Part shown: piece after piece, positions 1-10,601 of the stretch
How positions within the stretch are numbered: the first letter of the stretch is position 1
Layout of the letters: each line of letters begins with the position of its first letter
NCBI GenBank assembly: GCA_944990035.1
Contig: CALYLX010000099.1
Coordinates: 186,001-250,000, forward strand
DNA: 64,000 nt
From: Clitopilus passeckerianus
Lineage: Eukaryota; Basidiomycota; Agaricomycetes; Agaricales; Entolomataceae
Direction: 5' to 3'
Made by a program: the position numbers and the translations under genes
The notes under the pieces: generated by a model
Databases searched by the model: none
The model's input: the letters and a program-made list of their open reading frames with translations, nothing else
Told to the model about the DNA's origin: nothing

Positions 1-38
1 TGTCGATCTTCCGATTCTGATTTTGATTTTGATTTCAG

Positions 39-744
39 AGGTTATGAAGCGTGAGCCCGAGGTCGTTGCCCGCGCAGATGACAACCTGCCCGCCATCTTC
101 AACACTGCCCAGTCTGGCGTTGATGCTTGCAAGCAGCAACTCCGTGAGTATCACTATCCATAGTCTGTTGATCTTAGCTAAGTTGAATTCTTTCAGTCGA
201 CCTCACCGTCAATGGCACCGTCAAGGTTGACGTTAAGGTCCTCGTTGAAATCATCATCAAGATCAAGGTTATCCTCGAGGCCTGCCTCGCCTCCATCAAG
301 GCTATTGTCCACCTCGGCTTGAACGTCATCCTCACCATCCAGCTCACCGTTTTCTTGAGCGTGATCGTCAAGCTCATGGTCGTACGTATCCTTTCCTTGC
401 TTCAATCACTCTTTCGGTCTTAACCATTCCTTGCAGTCCATCACTGCTTGCCTCAAGCTCTGCATCAACGCTTGCGTTTCCGTCGACCTCCACCTCGTCC
501 TCGATGCCTGCGCCCAAATCGAGTACGTATTTCGAATTTTCGCAGCCATCGAACAAGCCAGCTGACCTCTCCTTTCTTTTCTTCTAGTGTTGCTCTCGTC
601 GCTGTCCTCAACATCCTCGCCAGCCTCATTCTCGGCCTTGCTGGCCTCCTCATCGTTGTCGTCAACTTGACCGTTGGCCTCGTCGCCGACCTCAAGCTCG
701 TCGCCCTCGTCAAGGTCTGCGCCTTCCTCGGCATCTCCATCTAA
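39..744 (+). CDS. Small Val/Leu-rich amphipathic protein, 5' end outside window
   Basis: Four exons can be read: 39-143, 197-381, 437-522 and 588-744, joined by introns of 53-65 bp with GT..AG ends and a continuous frame ending in TAA at 742-744. A clean acceptor (tttcag) at 33-38 shows that the first exon, with the true start and perhaps a signal peptide, lies left of the window. The visible ~178 residues begin with a polar stretch (...ARADDNLPAIFNTAQSG) and then become a long run dominated by Val, Leu and Ile. Regularly placed Lys and Asp and spaced Cys (DAC, EAC, TAC, INAC, DAC) suggest several amphipathic helices or membrane-associated segments. I do not recognise the family and assign no function. 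The regular splicing and biased third codon positions (mostly C) support a real, well-expressed gene. Confidence 0.7.
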
Positions 745-1599
745 GCAGCTACACTTTCTGGTCTTTCGGCCTCGAGAGTTTCGAGCTCGGTGAACAAATT
801 TATGACTTAAAATGGACCTCGGTATATACAGCTATTTGTTGTAATAACTACACTGATTCTGTTTGTTGTCGATATCCATTCTTTCCATCTAATGAAATCT
901 GTTTTAAACTTTTTCTCGTTCAGATCGTTGTCAGTGTTAAGTCGCCGGCCTGAAACTGATTTTGCTCAAAGCCGTCGAAATCTTTTATTGACTGGTTGAT
1001 CCGCAGCTTCGAGGTCAAGGGCCCGAGGCACCATGTATCATGTGGTGTGCCCCATATGCCTTCAACTCCTTTGAACTCCTTTGAATTGAACAACTTTCAC
1101 AGAAATCACCCTGGTCCATTGGCAGAGATGGCACCCACAGTGGGGACGTTATCGATTTCACCTTCTAATATGGCCTACTCGACTCGCTTCCACCATCAAA
1201 CGATGCGATCTCGGTGGGTAATCGTACATCATATATTCGTTAGAAGTGTTGTCAAATACGCGGTTCAGTTGGCAAAAGGTCAGCGTCTATCGACTGGACT
1301 AGCGCACTCGGCTTCAGATTTGTCCCGTCCATCTTTCAAGCGGAGCCTGTATTCAGCTCTGATAGGCAGTTGTTTTCCACGATCTCCCCAAAGATAGTCC
1401 CAAAATAGACACGAGACCCACGTTATTAGCATTTGTCAGTGGGCTTGGCAGACCGGTTTGCAACATTCGCCGTCATCTGTGTTCCAATATCTGGCAAGCC
1501 TCGAGGCCAGTCCTTTGAGACCTTGGAAACGATAAATTCGGGGCTTTATCCTGTGCGACTTGTTCAGTCTCATCCCATAACCACGACAGTTCAACAAGA
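745..1599. other. Intergenic: 3' region and kinase promoter side
   Basis: No gene is supported. Positions 745-900 are an AT-rich 3' untranslated-like stretch of the first gene. A 133-codon open frame at 996-1397 has no recognisable protein character. The segment just before 1600 is the presumptive promoter and leader of the kinase gene. Confidence 0.5.
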
Positions 1600-3812
1600 A
1601 TGAAACTTTCGTTAACCGACACGCTCTTGCCCCAACCGCCAAGTTTCATTAAAAAGAAGTCCTATGAGATCCAAGAAGTTCTAGGCACCGGGACGTTTGG
1701 CAAAGTAGTGGTGCGTGCTGGTGCTGCGCAAAGCGCGAACCGGTTATTCTTCTTTTGTGTGACAGGATGTGCTCAATCTTGATCTGCTTGATGCTTCTGT
1801 TAGAGAGCAACCTGGCACGTACCCCCGGAACAGATTGGGGTCGCTCAACGAGGTGCAGCGGCGGAGACATTCGACGAGCCAACGACTAGTAATGGAAAAT
1901 CGACCCAATCGAAGCCAATAGCGGTTCTTAATCACTCGACTGGCGGAAGTGGGAAGAGCGGAGCAAGTCATACAGGCGTCATCTCGGCCAGCAACAAGGG
2001 TGTCCAGGCCGATAGCGGAATGAGGCAGGATGTTGCATTGAAGATCATTCCAAAAAAGAAGGTTAAAGGGAACGAGGAGAGCGTTTGGAGCGAAATGGAT
2101 GTCCTGAAGGGTCTCGACCATCCTAATATCGTATGTTCACCTTTGCGCTCCGCAACATTGCGTTGTCTCTGACCCATGCCTAAACAGGTCAAATTTTATG
2201 AGTGGTTCGAGTCGCGGTCTAAATACTATCTATCTTTCGAGCTTGCTATTGGTGGCGAGCTATTTGAACGAATTGTCAAGAAGGGCAAGTTTACTGAACA
2301 AGACGCTGTCGGAGTCGTCAGGTACTTCATCTACCTCCTTCTTGGGCAAGCAGCTGACGGGTCCTCAGGTCGATTCTTTCTGGTGTTAAATATTTGCACG
2401 AACACGACATCGTACATCGTGATCTAAAGTAGGCTTCCTATACGTGTCAAATGTTGTCGTCTCATTGCTATGTCTACAGGCCAGAAAACATTCTTTATCG
2501 AACTAAAGACCCAGAATCTGACATTGTCATTGCTGACTTCGGAATGTACGTCCGAATCCTGGTCATTCCTACACCAAATCTGAAGTCTATCTCGCAGTGC
2601 AAAACATTTACACACACCAGACGAGCAACTGCAATCTGTTGCGGGCTCGTTCGGCTACGTTGCTCCGGAAGTCCTCAACAAAGAAGGTCACGGAAAAGGA
2701 GTTGATATCTGGGCGACTGGGTCAGTTTCGTCATTACTACCTGAAAACATCGCCTAACGCCTGCATAGCATCATAACATATGTACTGCTCTGCGGCTATT
2801 CGCCGTTCAGGTCTGAGGACGTCAAAGTCCTTATCAAGGAGACGACGGAAGCAAGGATTGAGTTCCACGATAAATATTGGCGGAAAGTCTCAGATGAAGG
2901 TAAGGGACGTCATTGATGAATACTGCCTGGTGCTCACGAATATACAGCCAAAGATTTCATTCGACAACTCTTACACCCGGACCCCACCAAGCGTCCAACA
3001 GCAGCCGAAGCACTTGCAGACCCAGTACGCTCCCGTTTGCGACTTTTCTTGAAACCAGATTCTGATTCTCTTTCCTACAGTGGCTAACTACACACGACCC
3101 CTCGGTCGAACACGATCTCGGCGCAGGTCTTCGCGAACACTTCAATCCGCGCGCCAAATGGCGTTCTGCTATCGCATCTGCTCGGGCCATCGGCCGCCTC
3201 AACTCTTTCGCTCGGTCTGCATCCAGCCAAAGCGCCAGCAGCAACAATGGCGTTGCAACACCCGAAAGTGGAGGCTGGAAAGGCGGAGGCAATGTGTTGG
3301 ATTCGGATGACGATGATGATGTCGTTGCTGCCGAGAAGGAGGTGTTAAAGGTCCCGGCGCGCCCAGAAATTGGGAGACTGTCGAGCCATCCGGAGGAAGA
3401 ACACGATGGACATGGACACAAGGACGAGGAGAAGGCACCCGAAACGCTGTTGGACCTACCGGCCCATCATGCTGGTGTCAAGGAGGCTCGCTATCCTATA
3501 TCACAGGCCAACTTCTCAGCGTCACATGGTGACGACAGCCCGCTTGTTGTCGTCGACGAACCTGAAGCTGTTGAGGATGAACATGACGGACCCACCCCGC
3601 AACATCACGAGCACGAAGAGGAGGACCAAACGTGGATGATGCCTGGCTCATTTGATGGTTTTGGGCAGGTGTCGAACGGAGGAGCTAGGAAGTATCCTAG
3701 GGCACCCGGTCATGGTCGAGGTCAGGCTGGGAACCAGGAAGGCCAGCAGCAGGGACAGGTGCACCGTGGGGGATGGTTTGACATGTTCAAGAAGCTACAT
3801 GTTTCGAATTGA
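1600..3812 (+). CDS. Ca2+/calmodulin-dependent-type Ser/Thr protein kinase (CAMK group)
   Basis: Nine exons are read: 1600-1710, 1804-2130, 2188-2321, 2369-2428, 2480-2545, 2598-2720, 2769-2899, 2948-3024 and 3081-3812. Canonical kinase motifs appear in order: glycine loop [15 protein letters not shown] lysine, HPNIV, catalytic loop HRDLKPEN, DFGI in the DFG position, [11 protein letters not shown] (activation end and APE), DIWATG, and KRPTAAEAL near the lobe end. A Lys/Arg/Ala-rich segment ([18 protein letters not shown]) directly after the kinase domain sits where CaM-kinase autoinhibitory/calmodulin-binding helices lie. Two features are odd. About 55 low-complexity residues are inserted in the N-lobe between the glycine loop ([10 protein letters not shown]) and VALKII. 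The ~200-residue tail is rich in Glu, Asp and His, then Gly/Gln, and ends [14 protein letters not shown]. Calmodulin control is inferred from family and position, not shown. Confidence 0.9.
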
Positions 3813-4343
3813 GGCGTCAAGGTCTCTCTGTTCACTTGATATCATATCTCGTAATTTACGACGTGTTTATCTGCTACTTTCATCTTTTTTTATCTTTCTG
3901 TTATTCTTCCTATTTGATGACCCGTGACGACTTCACCTCTTGCTTTTGTACCTTATATCTTGAATATTGTACAGTGCCTTTCCATCTTACGCTTGTTGTA
4001 ATCTACACATTTGCGCATTTTTACGACAGATTCAACACCTTTGCATTCTCAACGCCTTCGACCATGTAGAACTAGAACAAGTCCTTGTATATGTAAAGAC
4101 CAAGAAATATCCTCATGAACGAACACGACGCCAGACTATCAACCTTTCTTATTTCACCTCAGGACGTTGGCGGGAAACTGAAGGGTGCATATTATACAAC
4201 CCTTCTTGCTGCACGAAAGCTTGGATGCCCGACGCCAACAGCGGCTCCGTCTTCCAGACTGAGTAGCAATCCCAACTCCATCCCACGAGTGAACGAAAAT
4301 AATTACTTTCATTTAGGGAATGGCTATGTGGAAGCTATCGTAA
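3813..4343. other. Convergent intergenic region
   Basis: This lies between the kinase (+) and the first GMC gene (-), whose 3' ends face each other. It is T-rich with polyadenylation-like stretches around 3890-4060. Short open frames here have no recognisable content. Confidence 0.5.
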
Positions 4344-6863
4344 CTAATGAGAACCCTTGATCAAGTCCGCCGCCTTCTCTGCGATTCCATACAGTGTTGC
4401 CTCCATATGGGCGCTGACCTGGAAAGGCATGATCGACGCATCCACCACACGGACATTGGTTGTGTCGTAGATCTTCAGACGAGCGTCGACAACCCCTAGT
4501 AGCAATACCAAAGTCAATTAAAGCCCACAATGAAAAACGCAATCAACGTACCTCCTAGTCCTCGTCGCATCATGGCTGCGGTACCTATTGGGTGAGCCAC
4601 AGCTCCGAAATTCGGCTTGATCCACGCCGTCCAATCGGCGTCGGACCCTCTGTCTGCGTTATCGGGGACCGCAGATCCTGGAACCAATTCACCGTTCGTA
4701 AGGTTGCTAGAAACGTATAAGCTTAAGTCGCATCTGGCTGGGCAGGACCCACTGACCTCAAAGGTGGGCTTGAGAAGACTTTCCGGACTAGGCGGCATGC
4801 ACCGACTTGGAGATCAAGGTCGATGTCCGCTGCGAAGTAGTTGACGAACACGGTTGGATAGGTGAAAGGGTCGGTGCTCTGGTTGAATAGGTCTTAGAAC
4901 GAGCTCGTTTGCTTTGGCCCGATAAACTCACGTTAATCCTGACATGACCTCGGCTGAAGGGGAGGAGGTTCCACATGGAGACAGCATGACCATAACTGCG
5001 CAGAAACGTTAGGAGACCAGTTCCACCAGGAACATAAGTAGAAACTTACGCTGGAGGGGCGTTGACATAGAAGAACTCGGTGGTGGGAGCTGCGAGTGAG
5101 TGAGTAGAGTTATCACCGTAAGTGGCTAACCAATTCATCACCTTTCTTATTCAGAATAAGATCTGCTTGAACCTTGAATATAGTCTCGAATGCCGCTGCA
5201 GAATATCCCGACTCTGGTGCCTGAGCCTTGGCCCAAGTTGCGATTGAGTGCTTGACCTTAGCAATGCCCGCAGCAGACTGATTGCCCAAAACCTCGTAGA
5301 AATTAGGGTAAGCAATAAGGTCGTTGGTGGCAGGTCCGCCGTAGTCGAAGTCGGTCCCAGCAGCAGCGAGGATGTTTTGAGTCTAGCAAGCCATTAGGTC
5401 AAGGATCCGAACGTCGGTAAGGAATCTCACCTGTTCTTGCAAATTCCGTCCGACTGTCTTGAGATTCAAGCGTGTTGTGATTCCCAGGGAGGACAGAAGT
5501 TTGGAATCACCAACGCCAGATAGTTGGAGAAGTGCAGGTGTCTACAGCGGCATTCAGCCAAAACCTCTAATGGCAAAAAGAAGGCACCATGACCCTACCT
5601 GAATAGCGCCGGCGGCGAGGATAACCTCCTTGGAAGCTTTCGCAGTGTAACGAGTTGAACCTCCACTTGACGGCGCGAATTCAATGCCCACAGCCGTCAG
5701 AGGCCAACGAGTTGAGTTCGCCCAAATTATTTTGGTGACCTATCAGTCGCAGTGACAGTCAGTCATAAGAAGATGGACGTCAGAGGGAAATCCACGAACC
5801 ATATGTTGAGTAAGGGTCAGCCAGTTAGTCCTGGTAGATTCCACAGGGGTCAAATATGCATCTGCAGAAGAGCATCGGCGAGTTGAATTGAATTTCACCG
5901 ACTAGAACGTGGTTAATATCCAATTAATCTCTGGGAACATAATTTTTGGACGTACCAGTGGTGTAATTGAAACGATGTTAGGGCGCCCGCCGTTGACATC
6001 TTTGGTATAGGGGAGACCGGTAATGTTCGAGATGGTCTCAGCGAATTCCACCTGTTGTGGGCCGCCCCACATTGGTTCTGGGAACGAGACCGAGACAGGC
6101 CCTTGAGTACCGTGATACCCTGGAACATATTCGGCGCCTCTGCTTGCTTGTTCGGTGGTAGGCGGGTTGAATTTCTCGGACTGCCATTCGCATCATTACT
6201 AGCTAGACCAGATGGACGATAGCGATAACGAACATACCTTCTTCATGTAGGAGTATAGACCGTTCCAGTTCCAGCCAACTTTGGCATCAGCTGGTTCGAG
6301 GAACGTCGACCACGCGTTGTACTGTTCTTTCTGTCCTCGGGTGTAGGCTGCACCGTTGATGGAGGCTGAAAACGATCGAAAAGCTGACGTTAGTTGACGT
6401 GATAGGAGGGTCAAGGCAATTGCTTACATCCACCGCCTAGAACCTTTCCGCTGGAATGTGCGCGTCAGAGACACATTCTCCAATAAGAACGAAACACATA
6501 CCCAGACATGAGCTTCCCTTGGTCGGTAGGCCAGCTCCAATTAATCTCAGAATCTGGCGCAGCTGCCTCATTAAAGTTGGCTACATCATTAACCAAAGGA
6601 TCATCCCTCCTGTCCTCCCCAACTTCAACGACCAAGACTGTGACACCAGGATTCTCGGACAGCCGGGAGGCCACAGTGAGTCCCGTTAATCCACCACCGA
6701 CTACAATGTAGTCGAAGGTTTTGCCATCTGCATCGGCTGCGGAGGTACTAATACCCGAGGTCGCGCGTCTTTGAACGCCAGGAAACGCGCTTGAGGACGC
6801 GACACCAGAGGCTAGCAAGCCGATCTCGAAGAATAGAACGAGGGTCTTGGGTGTGATCATCAC
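4344..6863 (-). CDS. Secreted GMC oxidoreductase, glucose-oxidase-like (AA3_2)
   Basis: Multi-exon gene starting with ATG at 6861-6863 and ending with TAG at 4344-4346. The N terminus is a hydrophobic signal peptide (MITPKTLVLFFEIGLLASGV). The Rossmann FAD-binding motif DYIVVGGGLTGLTVASRL follows, with the FAD-contact VVEVGED. Two small exons rebuild the GMC signature SGGKVLGGGSSINGAAYTRG. The C-terminal substrate domain carries HPIGTAAMMRRGLGG with the catalytic His, and VVDASIMPFQVSAHMEATLY with the second active-site His. A His-His pair of this type is known from glucose-oxidase-like and aryl-alcohol-oxidase-like members. The likely reaction is oxidation of a sugar or alcohol with O2 to H2O2 outside the cell; the substrate cannot be told from sequence alone. 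A close paralogue lies at 27.5-30.0 kb. A TATA-like cttataag lies 56 bp upstream of the start. Confidence 0.9.
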
Positions 6864-7618
6864 CGCAAAGTTTAGGTGAAGGAGAACAGTCAGCCAAATT
6901 TACTCGAACTAAAACCTGCTTATAAGAACCGGAATGCCAGGCACACCGGCAAGCTCAGAACCTATTACGAGCTTCCCCTAAAGAAAGTCTCCAACCTGGT
7001 GTACACATGATGAGCTATATGCCATGTGGTGGAGGAGGTTAACGACCGCATCAGCAACCTCTGATCATCGCCAGAAACACTCCTCAACCCCGCAGTCCCA
7101 TGGTCCAAACACGATCCTCGTGAGCTTTGCTTGAATGCTTCTTGGACGTTGTTGCAATTGTTCAGCTCAAATGCATATCCTCGAAATGGGCCAGCCATGG
7201 TTCGGTGATATTGAGCACCATTAGCCCTGGTTGTAGTTGTATGTAGGTGACGAAGCCATATCTGAACGACGCACGATGAACGGAGTGAAGTGGCCTCTAT
7301 GATCATGATATAACGTTAGGCGCAAATGTGGTGAGGCGGTCCCGCCGCGACTCATGCACAGCACGTGAGAATCTGCCATCCTTTTTGTTCCTGGCCCACT
7401 AGCCTACTCTCATTTCTGTTATTTACGAGTTGTCGATAGAGCGAGAATTTGGGGCAGAGATTCGACCCTAATTATCCTTCTGCTCTGATTCGATGACGAT
7501 GTAAACGATGCCCTATCCTCTGTCAAACGTTGTGCCTCGGGTCGTGTACACAGATATTATGTTTCCTAGTGGGGACGATAGTGAGAGTTGACGGTAATCA
7601 CTAATCACTAATCCAGGG
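6864..7618. promoter_or_regulatory. GMC promoter region with TATA-like box
   Basis: Upstream region of the first GMC gene, read leftward. A TATA-like cttataag lies at 6919-6926, about 56 bp before the ATG. The remainder to the retroelement target duplication (caggg, 7614-7618) contains no supported gene. A 113-codon open frame at 6965-7306 is not protein-like. Confidence 0.5.
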
Positions 7619-7866
7619 TGTGGCGGGAGTGTGAGAGTATCACAGTCGCGTCACACGTAGCCTCGAGAGAGCAGGTGTAAGTCCTCTTCTATTCGAGATT
7701 GCTTGTCTCTCTAAGTCGTGTACAGGACCTTTATATACTAATTCCTAGGTATAGCTAACGTAATCTGTGAAGTAGCTACGATGTACGGATGTATAGAACG
7801 AGCTCGGAATAGTAATCTAATCTTATCTGGATGAAGTAAGCATAACATTGTCACGTATTCGCCACA
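7619..7866 (-). repeat. 3' LTR of outer element
   Basis: 248-bp direct repeat of 23529-23776 with TGTGGCG...CGCCACA termini. It contains tttatatacta (about 7730), usable as a promoter element. The minus-strand element enters this LTR from the right, after a ggaggg polypurine-like tract at about 7867-7876. Confidence 0.95.
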
Positions 7867-7907
7867 TACGCCCTCCAGGGGTCGTGTAGCGTTGGCGGAA
7901 GGACCCC

Positions 7908-9632
7908 TCAAAGATCCAAGTTGCCAAAGTCGAAGTCCATGGGATCTTCCATGAGATTGTCGCGGGACGAGGCGGCGGACGAGGACGAAGAAGATGAGCT
8001 GGGTTTGCTCGGGCCGGCGACGGCACCAGAGTTGCCAGAAGCGGGGACGCCGGGATCAAAGAAGTCCATAAGGGGACCGAGATTGCCCATGGTGGTGGGC
8101 GTCGCAGCAGAAGTGGTAGGAGTCGCAGGAGGTGTACGGGTATGATAAAGACCGTGTTTCGGGATAGGGAGCGAATAGTTTATAGCGTTTGTACGACTAT
8201 TAGAAGGCGAAGTGTTTTTCTTCGGCTTCTGTCCTCCGGCACGAGCCTTGAGAAGTTTCTTGGCGTGTTTCTTGGCCTGCTTCTCTTCTGCCTTGATGCG
8301 ACGTGCAGCCTGCTGGCGCAGGGGATATTGCAGTGCTTCATCGATTTCAAGGAGTCGAGAAGGGATCAATTCCCCGTTGGAGTTGGTGACGCGAAGTGCC
8401 TGGAATGCAGGGTCGTGGATGATAGAGTCGATGTCATTGTACTCGAAGGAGAATTCATTGTAAGGGATAGGCGGGCCGTGTGGGATCCATCCACCTTGAG
8501 TGGGCTCGTAAGTGCACAGACGATGCTCTGTGGCTGCGCTAGAATTAAACGCGACCGCGACCTGCGTATATCCGGCGGGAATCCCGGTCTTGAATTTCCC
8601 GGCGCGGATAGCCTTGTCAAAGGCAAAGTAGAGTCGAAGTTGGAGAGGGTGAATGGTGACGGTGACGTTGGTCATCGCATTCGTGATGAGGTATACGCCT
8701 CTAGTGGTGAGAGTGAACTGGTTCCACTCGAACGGCTTGACATTGCGTACTTGCGGCATATTGATGTGAGATTGATGGACGCGAGGAGCGGGGGTAGAGA
8801 CGCGAGCTGGTGGGGAAAGCGAAGTATTCCTATAGAGAACTGTATCTGTAGAGGAATGGGTCAATAAGAGCGGTTTAACAGGGCTTTTATATCCTGGAAG
8901 GAGGTCCATAGTCCCCAGGAATACCTGTGGATCATCTTGAGGGGGTTTGCCTTTTCCGAGAGGTAACTCAGCAATACTATCCACCCCAAGTAGGTCCAGA
9001 TATGGCTCAATGAGATTCATATCAGCAACCTGGGTGTAAGGAACCCAAGTTTCATCACCAGATTTCCAAAGAACTTTGAAAATAGCGTCAGTTTTCGCGC
9101 CAGTGTGTTCAATGATCTTGTCGGCCGTCCATTCTTGGTCGGGATCATCGACCTCGGCAATCTGGCTATCAAGCCTACCGGGGAATAACCTGTCGTCGTT
9201 AGGAACGTGAATCCTAAGAAGCGACGCGTGAAAAACATCGTGAATACCGCGCTGTTTCATGCTAGAGGGCAATTTAACGTGGTATGATGAATTTCCGAAG
9301 TCTTTGAGAATGAGATAAGGTCCCACAAACTTCGGAATGAATTTCCTAACAGAACCCTTAGGCAAGGTCATGTTTTTCGAGGAAATGTAGACGAGATCTC
9401 CCTCTTTGAAAGGGGCTAATTGACGCCGTCTATTTGCGGTTCTGATAGACTTCACACGCGAAGCCAAAATGCTATCATGTGCGGACAGAATCGCATTTCT
9501 GAGTCTCTGAGCAAAGACTCGTACTCCTGGATACTCAGTATCATGTGGAGCATTCGTGATCAAACTACGAGGCATTCTTCCATTGTTCAGAAAGAACGGA
9601 GAGTACCCAGTAACCTCAGATCTTGCAGTATT
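7908..9632 (-). pseudogene. Outer element: integrase C-terminus, chromodomain-like segment and long extra C-terminal region
   Basis: This is the downstream part of the outer polyprotein, severed by the inner element. Sequence abutting the insertion reads TARSEVTGYSPFFLNNG, the region following the integrase catalytic core. It goes on through PFKEGDLVYISSKN and KFVGPYLILKDFGNSSYHVK (integrase GPY/F-type module), then HDVFHASLLR. A chromodomain-like stretch follows (KVLWKSGDETWVPYTQV). About 300 more residues follow to a stop at 7908-7910: a folded-looking segment (FEWNQFTLTTRGVYLITNAM ... YEPTQGGWIPHGPP), a basic Ala/Lys-rich helix, and a Ser-rich acidic tail ending DFGNLDL. I do not recognise the extension. 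The frame itself is uninterrupted. Confidence 0.85.
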
Positions 9633-10097
9633 TGTTAAGGCAGAGCCTAACAACTTAGGTAATACTGTTTACGCTCGATGTCTTTGATAAACAAAGACAG
9701 AGATTTGTCAGCAGCTGCGGCTGTACTGACGACCTGGTGAGATTGACGAAGCAAGGGACTTAAAGGCGAAATAGAGAACTAAGCAGTTAGGTAGATTGCC
9801 TAGGTCAAGCTGAGGAGCCTTGACCAAATGGTACAGGTTTATATACCTATCTAGTAGTTCTAAATATAGCACATGCGCAGCATGCTGAGTAAGTAATGAG
9901 TCATGCGCAGCATGATGAGTAAGTACATGAGTCAGAAAGAGTCAGATAAGGTATAAGTCTCTCACGATCGTGAGAGATGCGGAGTAAGCATGGAAAAAGA
10001 TGAAAAATGCGCAGTGATGCGCAGCATATGTGAGTAATCGTGCATAGGTAAGCGGGCCGGGGTATGTAAGGAGAAACATGTAAGCAAAATCATAACA
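9633..10097 (-). repeat. 3' LTR of inner element
   Basis: 465-bp direct repeat of 16377-16841. It contains a perfect 20-bp palindrome (tctctcacgatcgtgagaga, 9958-9977), repeated tgcgcag motifs in two imperfect ~30-bp tandem units near 9868-9930 and again near 10007-10024, and a TATA-like tttatata at 9838-9845. Confidence 0.95.
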
Positions 10098-10130
10098 TTA
10101 CCCTCTCGCTATCGTTGAAGTCTCCTGACT

Positions 10131-10442
10131 TCAATTCCTTCCTTTACCCCAGAAGTGACGGTCTATGCCCTTGTGGTAGCGTTGTGGGCAGCTAACCGGG
10201 TAATGGCCTGGGCCACGATGATGGCACAGACGACACACAAAACGAAAGCAATGACACTGTCGGTGTCTGCCTCCACAAATGTAGCATCTGAACCATCTGG
10301 GTGGTGGTGGTCTGTTGGCAAGGTATCCGGTGCGCGGCGCCTTCTGGGACGATACTGTCGAGGGAAGGTTCACCAGCGTTGGTGAGTCGGACTCTGGTGG
10401 GCTTTCGAATGCGGAGAGGTATGGCGTTGGAGGGTTTGCCAT
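10131..10442 (-). CDS. Inner element accessory ORF B, Cys/His-rich protein
   Basis: A 103-codon frame starting at ATG 10440-10442 (MANPPTPYLSAFESPPESDS) and ending just before the 3' LTR. The frame is open further upstream to 10556, so a longer protein is possible. The N-terminal half is Pro/Ser-rich. The C-terminal half holds a cluster of Cys and His: CYIC, CHC, then CRLCHHRGPGHYPVSC, which fits C-X2-C-X6-H-X4-C, a spacing close to but not the same as the retroviral zinc knuckle (C-X2-C-X4-H-X4-C). It ends in a basic stretch. Nucleic-acid binding is plausible by motif only. Its place downstream of the chromodomain is unusual for a gag-type knuckle. Confidence 0.55.
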   Translation of the reverse strand: MANPPTPYLSAFESPPESDSPTLVNLPSTVSSQKAPRTGYLANRPPPPRWFRCYICGGRHRQCHCFRFVCRLCHHRGPGHYPVSCPQRYHKGIDRHFWGKGRN

Positions 10443-10601
10443 TGGGATTGATGTTTTCCTTGTTGTCGTTCTGTTCTTTTTGACGAAGGGGTTATGTTTT
10501 ATTTTGCGGCGGTGTGTAAATTGGTGACGGGAGGAAATGCTCGTAGGGTTCCGCAAACTTGACGTGCAGTGAGGATTGTGACTTCCTCTTCTTGACTTTC
10601 C

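Noticed and set aside
996..1397. 133-codon plus-strand open frame
   Set aside because: Composition is not protein-like, there are no splice-supported neighbours, and it lies in the kinase promoter region.
9868..9930. CRISPR-like tandem repeats
   Set aside because: Two imperfect ~30-bp units inside a retroelement LTR, duplicated in the other LTR, in a eukaryotic genome.
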